This document shows positions 1 to 6,001 of a DNA stretch of 64,000 nt, piece by piece; position 1 is the stretch's first letter; each line of letters opens with the position of its first letter. The notes beneath the pieces are model-generated. The model was not told the DNA's origin. It saw only the letters and a list, made by a program, of their open reading frames with translations, and searched no databases. The stretch comes from Pseudomonas sp. Marseille-Q3773. Its GTDB lineage: Bacteria > Pseudomonadota > Gammaproteobacteria > Pseudomonadales > Pseudomonadaceae. The stretch spans positions 4,823,501-4,887,500 of the forward strand of contig NZ_OU745390.1 in assembly GCF_916618955.1 (NCBI RefSeq). Direction: 5' to 3'. Position numbers and translations under genes: made by a program.

Positions 1-96
1 CCAAGAACGGTGCAGCCGTGCTGGGTGCGATTCCTAAACAGATCGACAGGCCGGACAGACGGCCCAGTGTTCACCATGTCCAATGGAGAGGTGACT

Positions 97-861
97 ATGG
101 GTCTGTTCAAGCGTCTCGCCTTCAAAGGCGTCCGGCCATTTAGTTTCGCGACCACGCTCGCGTTGGTGCTCGGCTCGCAGCAGGGATACGCGCAAATCCC
201 TGTAACCGTTACTACCCAAGTGACGGATTCCCCCATGACTGTTGCAGAGTTCGCATCTAACGCGACTCGCTGGGCCCAACAGGTTCAGCAGATGACATCT
301 CAAATTGATCAGATGAAGCAGCAGTACGGCGCGCTCACGGGGTCGCGTGGGCTCGGTCGAGTATTCGATGACCCGCAGCTGCGAGATTATCTGCCTCAGG
401 ACTGGCAGGCTGTGTATGACGCAGTGAAGCGTGGCGGCTATTCAGGCCTGAATGGTCGTGCTGGCTCGATCTACGCGGACAACAAGGTGTTCGATGCCTG
501 CGAAAGCCTGGTTCAGGATCAGCAGCGCGATGCTTGCCGAGCACAGGCGGTGAAGCCTTCGCAAGATAAAGCGTTTGCGCTGGAAGCCTATGAGCAGGCT
601 GCAGCCCGACTACGCCAGATTGACCAGCTGATGGGACAGATCAATCAAACGCAAGATCCCAAAGGGATCGCAGAGCTGCAAGGTCGCATCGCGGCAGAGC
701 AAGCGATGATCCAGAACGAGCAGACCAAATTGCAGATGTTCCAAATGGTCGCTGAGGCTGAGGGCAAGATCCAGGAGCAGCGACAACGGGAATTGAATGC
801 CCAGGTGCTCGACAAGAGGGGCTACAAGAATCGCGAAGTGCTGAACCTGGGAGGCAACTGA
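97..861 (+). CDS. virB5: VirB5-family type IV secretion protein (minor pilus component)
   Basis: VirB5/TraC-type proteins are periplasmic, sit at the tip of the conjugative T-pilus and help contact the recipient cell. The 254-residue product has a basic N-terminus, a hydrophobic stretch and a probable signal-peptidase site after GYAQ (about residue 33). The rest is glutamine-rich, coiled-coil-prone helix (TRWAQQVQQMTSQIDQMKQQYG), typical of the family. The start at 97 is chosen because GGAGAG lies 6 bases upstream and it gives a proper signal peptide; the frame is open further upstream to 10. The order virB5 - small genes - eexN - virB6 matches pKM101-like tra operons. Another frame stays open from position 3 to 143 and could be the end of the preceding gene, but I cannot identify it. 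The last 18 residues resemble the tail of the EexN-like protein (see findings). Family is fairly sure; the exact subtype is not. Confidence 0.85.
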   Translation: MGLFKRLAFKGVRPFSFATTLALVLGSQQGYAQIPVTVTTQVTDSPMTVAEFASNATRWAQQVQQMTSQIDQMKQQYGALTGSRGLGRVFDDPQLRDYLPQDWQAVYDAVKRGGYSGLNGRAGSIYADNKVFDACESLVQDQQRDACRAQAVKPSQDKAFALEAYEQAAARLRQIDQLMGQINQTQDPKGIAELQGRIAAEQAMIQNEQTKLQMFQMVAEAEGKIQEQRQRELNAQVLDKRGYKNREVLNLGGN

Positions 862-862
862 A

Positions 863-1354
863 ATGATCTCGTACGCTCATATCCTCCCCTTGGTCGTGTG
901 CTTCTTCATCCTCACTTCCTTACGACGATTCTGGATTTGCATCGGCCGGTTCGGGGCTCTGAAAGAGGTGTCACGACGTGCACCTGAGTTGATCCAGAGC
1001 GATCTCCTGGCTGCGTCGGCCGCGATCATGCCTTTTGTACTGGCGCTTGCCGATTGGTTGCAGATAGTGCCGCCCCGAGCAACAGGTCCAATCTCCTCAA
1101 CGCTCGCCGTTTTGATCTCGTTCGCATGTGCACTGGGTTCGTCTCTATTGATTTCGAGGTCCGAATCCCGCATCGCGGGTAGTTGGGCAGGGACAAGGGA
1201 AAGCGCGTTGAGAACGCTTGCAGCACTTCAGATTATCAACGCTGCTGAGCTGGCCTATTCGCTGAAATTTGCTGGGGAATTCCGCACGGAGGCGGAGCAT
1301 GTGCTGCCTCGTGAAGTGAATGGGGCGGATCAGAATCGGGAGGGCCGGAAATGA
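863..1354 (+). CDS. Hypothetical inner-membrane protein in the type IV secretion operon
   Basis: I do not recognise this 163-residue protein. It has three likely membrane segments at about residues 5-20, 47-66 and 74-97, separated by a basic cytoplasmic-type loop, and a polar, charged C-terminal tail. The start is preceded by GGGAGG at an 8-base distance, and that Shine-Dalgarno lies within the end of virB5. The stop overlaps the start of the next gene by 4 bases (ATGA), so it is co-translated with virB5 and eexN. Its place between virB5 and eexN suggests a role in the secretion channel, pilus or exclusion, but this is inference from position only. Confidence 0.6.
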   Translation: MISYAHILPLVVCFFILTSLRRFWICIGRFGALKEVSRRAPELIQSDLLAASAAIMPFVLALADWLQIVPPRATGPISSTLAVLISFACALGSSLLISRSESRIAGSWAGTRESALRTLAALQIINAAELAYSLKFAGEFRTEAEHVLPREVNGADQNREGRK

Positions 1355-1605
1355 CAGCCTCTCGTTTCTCAATTGCCGTTTTGTTTCTGCTCACTGGCTG
1401 CGGGGCGGATGAACCGGTCCATTCTGTCGATTGGTACAAAGCCCACAGCTCGGAAAGGGATATCCGAATATTGGAGTGCGAGCGACATGCCGGGACTCTG
1501 GCCCTTACGCCGAACTGCGTTAATGCCAAGCAGGCCAGGAATGAGCAGCAGCTTGATCAGCGCGGCTATCGGAAGCGCGAAATGCTGAATTTGGAGGGGC
1601 AATGA
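1351..1605 (+). CDS. eexN: EexN-family entry-exclusion lipoprotein
   Basis: Small lipoproteins of this family sit in the cell envelope of a donor and reduce entry of a second copy of the same conjugative element. The 84-residue product has a lipoprotein signal ending in the lipobox LLTGC (Cys17). The EexN-type core follows: DWYKAHSSERDIRILEC, then CVNAKQA, with two spaced cysteines. The gene overlaps the upstream gene by 4 bases and the next gene starts at its stop, so it is translationally coupled. Its C-terminal 18 residues (RGYRKREMLNLEG core) match the end of VirB5 and contain the Shine-Dalgarno of virB6. Exclusion function is inferred from family and position. Confidence 0.75.
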   Translation: MTASRFSIAVLFLLTGCGADEPVHSVDWYKAHSSERDIRILECERHAGTLALTPNCVNAKQARNEQQLDQRGYRKREMLNLEGQ

Positions 1606-1607
1606 CC

Positions 1608-2687
1608 ATGGAGTCCAATTTTTACGAATGGGTAGGTGGCTCAATCGACTCGGTGTTGAACGGCTACGTGCAACTCATGGCACATAGTGTCATTGATAAC
1701 TCCTCGGGCTTGTTCGTTGCTAGCGGCGGCCTTTTCTTCATGATCCTGGGCCTTCTGTCCGTCGGTGGCTTCATCGAGCATCCTCTCCCGCATGTCTTCA
1801 AGCTCATGTTGAAATGGGTATTCATCGGCGCATTGGCACTCAATGCTGATACGTACCTTGGTTGGGTCGTGGAAGCGATTCGCGGCCTGGAGGTTGGCTT
1901 GGCAGATGCGTTCTCGCCAAATGGCAAAGGTGTGGCTGCCACATCGGTGTATCAGGTGATTGATAGAGCCATGACCGATGGATTTGATATCGCTTCCGAT
2001 CTGATTGCTCGCGCCGGACGTCGTGGCATGACCGAGATAGGCATGATTCTTTATGACTGGCTTATTGCAGGAACGATGATCATCGCAACATTCCTGATTA
2101 CGCTGCCCGCTGGAGCGATGATCATCACGGCCAAGGTGCTGTTGGCGTTTTTGCTGGGGTGCGGACCACTGTTCATCGCACTGCTGCTGTTTGGGCAGAT
2201 GACCAGCAAGTGGTTCGATCAATGGTTCGCCCAGGTGATGACCTACATCATTCAATGCGCAGCGATCACCTCAGTGCTTACGCTGGGGATGAAGTTCTTT
2301 TCGAAAATGCTGGCCGATGTGCAGCCCACCGCTGGAAACGGCCCAGCGACCGACATGCTGGAGATCCTCGCGTTGAGTGGAATCGTGCTCTATATGGTTT
2401 ATCAGGCTTACTCATTGGGAGGTCAGCTTGCAGGTGGTCTGTCGTCCAGTGCGATCACATTGCGGCAGATGACTCAGGCTGCGTTAAACCCAGCCAAGGC
2501 GGTCTTCAACACAGTTAATCCGATGTCAACGCGTCGTGACCTGCAGTCGGGCATGATGACGACTGCGAGAGGTTTGAATCATGTGATCGCAGGGAACAGT
2601 GTTTGGAATCCCGCCTACCGGCAGCATGTCATGCAGAACCTGGGCAAGAACTGGGGTAGGGCGAGAGGAGGGAAGGTCGGCAGTTAA
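1608..2687 (+). CDS. virB6: VirB6/TrbL-family type IV secretion channel protein
   Basis: VirB6-type proteins are polytopic inner-membrane components of the type IV secretion channel. This 359-residue protein has several long hydrophobic segments (for example SGLFVASGGLFFMILGLL, a pair near residues 140-200 ending LLAFLLGCGPLFIALLLFG, and LALSGIVLYMVYQAY) and the family-typical GCGPLFIALLLF followed by a W-rich stretch (MTSKWFDQWFAQ). I place the start at 1608 because GGAGGGG at 1593-1599 is well spaced for it; the ATG at 1602, which overlaps the eexN stop, is also possible but very close to that site. No further transfer gene follows on this strand, so this is the last gene of the secretion operon inside the island. 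Confidence 0.85.
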   Translation: MESNFYEWVGGSIDSVLNGYVQLMAHSVIDNSSGLFVASGGLFFMILGLLSVGGFIEHPLPHVFKLMLKWVFIGALALNADTYLGWVVEAIRGLEVGLADAFSPNGKGVAATSVYQVIDRAMTDGFDIASDLIARAGRRGMTEIGMILYDWLIAGTMIIATFLITLPAGAMIITAKVLLAFLLGCGPLFIALLLFGQMTSKWFDQWFAQVMTYIIQCAAITSVLTLGMKFFSKMLADVQPTAGNGPATDMLEILALSGIVLYMVYQAYSLGGQLAGGLSSSAITLRQMTQAALNPAKAVFNTVNPMSTRRDLQSGMMTTARGLNHVIAGNSVWNPAYRQHVMQNLGKNWGRARGGKVGS

Positions 2688-2699
2688 AGGTTTATTGGT

Positions 2700-2912
2700 G
2701 CCGTGGAGCATGCTGCGCGCCCTGGCGGGCTTACCCAAAGGGGCTCTGCCCCTCTGGACTTCCCGCCCTCGCCGGTAGCAGGGGCCGCTGGGAAAGGCAT
2801 CCAGCAGCCCCCGCATGTAGGATTGGAGGTGCGCAGCGTCAAGGGTTCGCTTCGCCGTCATCCTCGCCCGGTCCCGTTTCACGGGCTGCGGCCTCCGGTG
2901 ACGCCCTTGACC
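2700..2912 (-). repeat. Hairpin-rich noncoding element, copy A (inverted relative to copy B)
   Basis: Read on the minus strand, this stretch between virB6 and the VbhA-like gene begins GGTCAAGGGCGTCACCGGA and shares with the element at 3178-3412 the blocks GTCAAGGGC(G/A)TCACCG, GCCGCAG, GAGGATGA and ACCCTTGA, plus a hairpin followed by AAGC and a GCGCG(C/G)AGCAT block. A perfect 8-base inverted repeat, GTCAAGGG...CCCTTGAC, closes its first 75 bases. A strong hairpin, AGGGGC-AGA-GCCCCT, lies further along. I see no convincing coding frame. Origin and function are unknown; a structured RNA or a mobile-element remnant are possible. Confidence 0.5.
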
Positions 2913-2974
2913 TTCGTTTATCTGTTCAGCGCTGAAATTGTCTTGCTTTAGTCACCGACACGAGGGGAAAGCCC

Positions 2975-3166
2975 GTGAATACTTCGGAGAGCATCATCAC
3001 CACGAGTGCTGAGCGGGAGCGGCGTCGGAAGGCTGTCGAGTATGCTTGCGCGTCAATCGGGCTCGAGGGCTTTGTAATGAGCGTTGAAGAAAAGCGACGC
3101 GCTCAAGCTTTTGTGGACGGGAAGCTCACCTTGACCGAATTTGTTTCAGCCAGCATCCACGAATAG
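2975..3166 (+). CDS. VbhA-like Fic antitoxin, orphan
   Basis: Class I Fic antitoxins of the VbhA type are small helical proteins that insert an inhibitory helix into the Fic toxin and block AMPylation. The 63-residue product contains the inhibitory motif (S/T)xxxE(G/N) as S27-I-G-L-E31-G32, in the same position as in VbhA, followed by a second charged helix (VEEKRRAQAFVDGKLTLTEF). It starts with GTG at 2975, preceded by GAGGGG 6-13 bases upstream. VbhA genes normally sit directly upstream of a Fic-domain toxin, but no Fic gene or HPFxxGNGR-coding stretch follows here; the next 250 bases look noncoding. VbhA-like genes are common next to conjugation genes, which fits. It may be a solitary antitoxin, or its toxin may lie elsewhere on the element. 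Confidence 0.7.
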   Translation: MNTSESIITTSAERERRRKAVEYACASIGLEGFVMSVEEKRRAQAFVDGKLTLTEFVSASIHE

Positions 3167-3177
3167 CTGGAAGCTGG

Positions 3178-3412
3178 GTCAAGGGCATCACCGCAAGCCG
3201 CAGCGGAGCGCAGCCCGGAGGGCGAGCACCGAACGGGTGAGGATGATGGGCGTAGCAGTACCCTTGATGCAGCTGTAAGCGACCAAGCCTAGCGACAGGG
3301 GGAGGAACAAGGCGAAGCCGCCGGACCTGCCCCTGCCGCCCGTCCGGCAAGGATAGGACGCGGGATGCAACCGAAGGGGTTGCCCAAGCGAAGCGCGGAG
3401 CATCTGGATGCA
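3178..3412 (+). repeat. Hairpin-rich noncoding element, copy B
   Basis: This is the partner of the minus-strand element at 2700-2912, on the other side of the VbhA-like gene. It opens with GGTCAAGGGCATCACCG and closes its first part with ACCCTTGATGC, giving an inverted repeat in which one pair is a G-T wobble instead of the G-C of copy A. Further hairpins are GCCGGAC (3320-3326) with GTCCGGC (3342-3348), and GCAACC-GAAGG-GGTTGC at 3367-3383. The latter sits where copy A has a different-sequence hairpin, and both are followed by an AAGC-containing block. No credible protein is encoded on either strand. Function unknown. Confidence 0.5.
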
Positions 3413-3420
3413 TGGCGTAT

Positions 3421-4287
3421 CTAAAAACTGATTTTCGATCCTGAAGTAACTCCGTGTTTAATGTGCTGCCACCGTGCTCTTTTTTCTGCATCTGAAATGG
3501 TCGAGGTTGGTTGATCCAACTGATCATTTGGCTTGGGCGTGTTGATGTCTAGTCTTCGTCGATTGCGTTTTTCTGCCACAGCTAAGCCTGCATTCGCTAC
3601 GAATGTGCCTTTTCTGAACTTACTAATTATCCCCCTCATCCATCTGCTTGGGCTGGTTTTGATGCTGTGCGTAGCCAGTGCACCTTGCAGCTCGTCCAAC
3701 AGCGTTTGTGCTGTCGTGTGTTCGAAACTTTCCATCATTTCCATGATTACCTTCTTCTCTGAACGGGAGGTGAGCATGTGAGGCCAGATTAGTTGACTTT
3801 CGGTAGTTTCCCCATGTTCGCTGTAATTCACGGGATCACAATCGCCGTGTAGATTGCCCTTCGGTAGTTGTTGTGGTGATTCTTTATTTGGATTCTCTGT
3901 AGGTTTATGGGGTGACAACATCTTGTCATCCCCCGGTGACATATGTGGCACCGGGGGAGAGACGCTCTGGTCGGTGGCCGGTGTCTTCCTGACGGGGGGA
4001 GGGTCACATTTTGTCAGGGGGGTGAAAATTTCGAGCGTGTATCTATTCGAGCTCTGTCCGCCATCACTTCTGAACTGCTTGCTCACTGTCACGAATTTCT
4101 TTGCTTCGAGCTCCTTTAGTACCCTTTGTACAGTTCGCTCCGAAGTACAGCATTTTCTCGCTATGATGCTGATTCTCGGCCAGCAAACACCTAGGTCGTC
4201 AGCGGCATCCGCCAAGGCCATTAAAACAATTTTTGACGATGGCGGAAGGTGCTGATCCCATGCCCAGTTTGAGGCTTTGATGCTCAT
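3421..4287 (-). CDS. Helix-turn-helix protein of integrative elements, possible replication protein
   Basis: The 288-residue product begins with a winged-helix/HTH domain (about residues 1-85: SSKIVLMALADAADDLGVCWPRISIIARKCCTSERTVQRVLKELE), like the N-terminal domains of phage and plasmid replication proteins. A proline-rich linker follows. The C-terminal part (SPSRWMRGIISKFRKGTFV) resembles proteins of SPI-7-like integrative elements annotated as replication proteins (STY4528-like); this resemblance is from memory and needs a profile search. It overlaps the upstream small HTH gene by 4 bases, so the two form one operon. The gene is AT-richer than the flanking core. It could act at the repeats at 4637-4712, but that is speculation. 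Confidence 0.6.
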   Translation of the reverse strand: MSIKASNWAWDQHLPPSSKIVLMALADAADDLGVCWPRISIIARKCCTSERTVQRVLKELEAKKFVTVSKQFRSDGGQSSNRYTLEIFTPLTKCDPPPVRKTPATDQSVSPPVPHMSPGDDKMLSPHKPTENPNKESPQQLPKGNLHGDCDPVNYSEHGETTESQLIWPHMLTSRSEKKVIMEMMESFEHTTAQTLLDELQGALATHSIKTSPSRWMRGIISKFRKGTFVANAGLAVAEKRNRRRLDINTPKPNDQLDQPTSTISDAEKRARWQHIKHGVTSGSKISF

Positions 4288-4508
4288 CCCAGAGCACCAT
4301 CTAACTCCAGTACATCGTTAACTTGTATGGTTCGGAAAAACACTCGTCGCCCAACGCGAACTACAGTTGGCTTTAGCTTTTGTGCCAGATCCGAATTGTT
4401 GTACATGGCGACTCTGAACCCGGCTGGAGACTTGCCGAGCAAGCTTGCTACCTGGGCTAGACTCATCAGCGGGCCAAATCGGTCGAGGAGGTATTCTTCT
4501 GCAGTCAT
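4284..4508 (-). CDS. Small HTH DNA-binding protein, candidate excisionase/regulator
   Basis: The 74-residue protein has a MerR/excisionase-like helix-turn-helix: SLAQVASLLGKSPAGFRVAMYNN, followed by a wing with VVRVGRRVFFRT. A GGAG site lies 7 bases before its ATG. It is the first gene of a two-gene operon with the HTH/replication-type protein (4-base overlap) and is located next to the integrase, the usual place of a recombination directionality factor. The perfect inverted repeat at 4575-4616, about 70 bases upstream, may be its own operator. Whether it drives excision or only regulates transcription cannot be told from sequence. Confidence 0.6.
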   Translation of the reverse strand: MTAEEYLLDRFGPLMSLAQVASLLGKSPAGFRVAMYNNSDLAQKLKPTVVRVGRRVFFRTIQVNDVLELDGALG

Positions 4509-4574
4509 GGGCTTCTCCGTGCTTACGTTGATTAACGTCTCGTTGCAAGTACGGCTGAAGCTATCAGTATATTT

Positions 4575-4616
4575 TGGTGACAGTAAAGATGCAGATTTCT
4601 AGGGCTACTGTCACCA
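4575..4616. promoter_or_regulatory. 11-bp perfect inverted repeat, candidate operator
   Basis: TGGTGACAGTA at 4575-4585 and TACTGTCACCA at 4606-4616 are exact reverse complements separated by 20 bases, a centre-to-centre distance of 31 bases or about three helix turns. A -10-like hexamer for the minus strand (TATACT, 4566-4571) lies directly beside the inner copy, so a bound protein would affect transcription of the small HTH operon. The protein that binds is unknown. Confidence 0.5.
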
Positions 4617-4636
4617 ATTTCGAGTTTAGGCCCTCT

Positions 4637-4712
4637 GGAAAACAACTCGGAAAACAATTTGAAAACACGTTGACAACAGTGTGGCAACAGAAAGAAAACA
4701 ATAGGAAAACGA
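4637..4712. repeat. Seven GAAAACA-like repeats in helical phase
   Basis: GAAAAC or close variants (GACAAC, GGCAAC) begin at 4638, 4650, 4661, 4672, 4684, 4694 and 4705, with intervals of 12, 11, 11, 12, 10 and 11 bases. All repeats face one side of the helix, and the phased A-tracts should bend the DNA. The array lies between the integrase stop codon and the small HTH operon. It could hold integrase or accessory-protein binding sites, be an iteron-like origin, or be an upstream control element. No choice can be made by reading alone. Confidence 0.5.
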
Positions 4713-4720
4713 AGTGGAGG

Positions 4721-5782
4721 TTATTTAGTTCCTAGTTTGTCTAGCTTGTGAACTAACTCTTCAGCCCGCAGATGAGTGTAACGCTTGAGCATCTGCATCG
4801 ATTTATGCCCGCTGATTGCCGAGACTTCTTGATCTGAAAGGCCGCCCTCAACCAGTCTACTCACGGCTTCGTGCCGCAGATCGTGAAAACGGAAGTCCGG
4901 CACGCCAGCCTTTTCCTTGATGGCGGCCCAGATCTTGGTGAACGCATAGGGGCGACGCTTTCCATCACGCCCGGGCTCACCGAAAAAAACCAGATCGCAG
5001 TCAATTGGCCGCACGGGATTCGCCAAGGCGACGCGGAAAACCTCGGTAGCGAGCTTCGTCAACGGAACCGTGCGAGCACTATCATTTTTTGTATCCGACA
5101 GCCGGACGATCCGTTTTTGGACATCCACCTGTGATCGGCGCAGGCCTGCGATCTCTGATGCGCGCATACCCGTTGCCAAGGCTATCTGGACGATCCAGCC
5201 CAGCATTGGATTGCTGTGCTTGCCCACAGCGGCCATAAGGCGCTTTTCCTCGTCAGCCATCAGGCGCCTGTTACGACCTTCACCGGGGCTCGGTTTTCGA
5301 ATGTTGAGCACTGGGTTAAAGGTGAGGCCAAGTCCCCACTCCTGAATTGCGACTGTGAACAGGTGGCTGAGTAGGGCAAGCTCCAGCCGCACAGTGTTAT
5401 TACTCGTGGGTTGGCCGCGGTTGGTCAGCGAGCCCAGACGTGTATCGCGATAATTGGCGATCACCTCGGATGACAGAGCTGCAAGCGAATACTTTCCCAG
5501 GTGCTGGATCAGCTGCTGAGCCTTGGTCGCCTCGGCCTTCTGCGTGGTGGGCTTCTTGGTAGGGCTAACTTCGCGCAGATATCGCTGCAGCGCATTTTCG
5601 AGTGTAAGTCGCTCGGACCCGCTGCGCTGGATATAGACACCCCGCACCATTTCATCTTCGGTGCGTCGTGACCAATCCTCGGCGTCACGTTTGGTACGGA
5701 AGGTTTTGGCGTTGGTCGGCCATCCGGTCTTGCGGATGACGGCCTTCCAGGTGCCGGCAGGGGTTTTAACGATTGTGGCCAT
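4721..5782 (-). CDS. int: Tyrosine-family site-specific integrase
   Basis: The enzyme joins the element to the tRNA gene by strand exchange through a phosphotyrosine. The 353-residue product has an N-terminal arm-binding domain (TWKAVIRKTGWPTNAKTFRTKRDAEDW), a SAM-like core-binding domain, and a complete catalytic set: R207 (TGMRASE), K232, H300-x-x-R303 (HDLRHEA), H326 (GHKSM) and Y335 (RYTH). The ATG at 5782 gives the usual start of phage-type integrases (MATIVK); the open frame continues upstream into the tRNA, but those codons are unlikely to be used. The gene begins about 125 bases from the 3' end of the tRNA, the typical arrangement for tRNA-inserting elements. Motifs are all intact, so it should be active. 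Confidence 0.92.
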   Translation of the reverse strand: MATIVKTPAGTWKAVIRKTGWPTNAKTFRTKRDAEDWSRRTEDEMVRGVYIQRSGSERLTLENALQRYLREVSPTKKPTTQKAEATKAQQLIQHLGKYSLAALSSEVIANYRDTRLGSLTNRGQPTSNNTVRLELALLSHLFTVAIQEWGLGLTFNPVLNIRKPSPGEGRNRRLMADEEKRLMAAVGKHSNPMLGWIVQIALATGMRASEIAGLRRSQVDVQKRIVRLSDTKNDSARTVPLTKLATEVFRVALANPVRPIDCDLVFFGEPGRDGKRRPYAFTKIWAAIKEKAGVPDFRFHDLRHEAVSRLVEGGLSDQEVSAISGHKSMQMLKRYTHLRAEELVHKLDKLGTK

Positions 5783-5819
5783 CTGAAGGACTCCAAAGGC
5801 GTGCAAGCGAAGCCGCACT

Positions 5820-5836
5820 GTACCTAATTTGTACCT
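5820..5836. repeat. GTACCT direct repeat near the attachment site
   Basis: GTACCT occurs at 5820-5825 and again at 5831-5836, one helix turn apart, between the integrase start and the tRNA 3' end. Paired short repeats at such spots are often integrase arm-binding sites, but two copies of six bases are weak evidence. Confidence 0.3.
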
Positions 5837-5870
5837 TCGGACCATAGGACTGATCCGGCTGCCACAAACC

Positions 5871-5902
5871 CAAAAAGCCGAAAGCCGCGTAATACGCGGC
5901 TT
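5871..5902 (-). terminator. Terminator after the tRNA gene
   Basis: On the minus strand AAGCCGCG and CGCGGCTT form an 8-base stem around a 5-base loop, followed by a T-rich run (TTTCGGCTTTTTG). It starts a few bases after the tRNA CCA end and would end the tRNA transcript before the integrase. If the island inserted at the tRNA, this terminator was either carried by the element or lies on the chromosomal side of a short crossover. Confidence 0.65.
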
Positions 5903-5908
5903 CAAGGT

Positions 5909-5985
5909 TGGTGGGCCCACACGGACTCGAACCGTGGACCAAAGGATTATGAGTCCTCTGCTCTAACCGACTGAGCTATAGGCCC
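5909..5985 (-). tRNA. tRNA with CAT anticodon, probably tRNA-Ile2 (may be labelled tRNA-Met)
   Basis: A complete 77-base cloverleaf with encoded CCA is present. The 7-base acceptor stem is GGGCCTA/TGGGCCC, the D-arm starts AGCTCAGTCGGTTAGAGC, the anticodon stem GAGGA/TCCTT encloses loop CTCATAA (anticodon CAT), and the T-arm contains GGTTCGAGTCC. CAT can mean elongator Met or the Ile tRNA whose C34 becomes lysidine. The acceptor pairs C4-G69 and C5-G68, recognised by TilS in E. coli tRNA-Ile2 and absent from E. coli elongator Met tRNA, favour Ile2. It is transcribed away from the RmcA-like gene and is the likely insertion site of the island on its 3' side. Confidence 0.9.
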
Positions 5986-6001
5986 TCAGTAAGTGGCCGG
6001 A

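Noticed and set aside
3..143. Open frame at the left edge that could be the 3' end of an upstream secretion gene
   Set aside because: Only 46 codons are visible and they match nothing I know; it overlaps virB5 by 47 bases, which is unusual. Not listed as a gene.
3533..4255. Plus-strand open frames of 82 and 133 codons opposite the HTH/replication-type gene
   Set aside because: No ribosome sites or motifs; the minus-strand gene has a clear winged-helix domain and is coupled to its neighbour.
4637..4712. CRISPR-like short repeat array
   Set aside because: Repeats of 6-8 bases at 11-base intervals are far too short for CRISPR, and no cas genes are near.
1..5908. Insertion sequence or transposase gene within the island end
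   Set aside because: No transposase motifs or terminal repeats with target duplications were found; the only recombinase is the tyrosine integrase.
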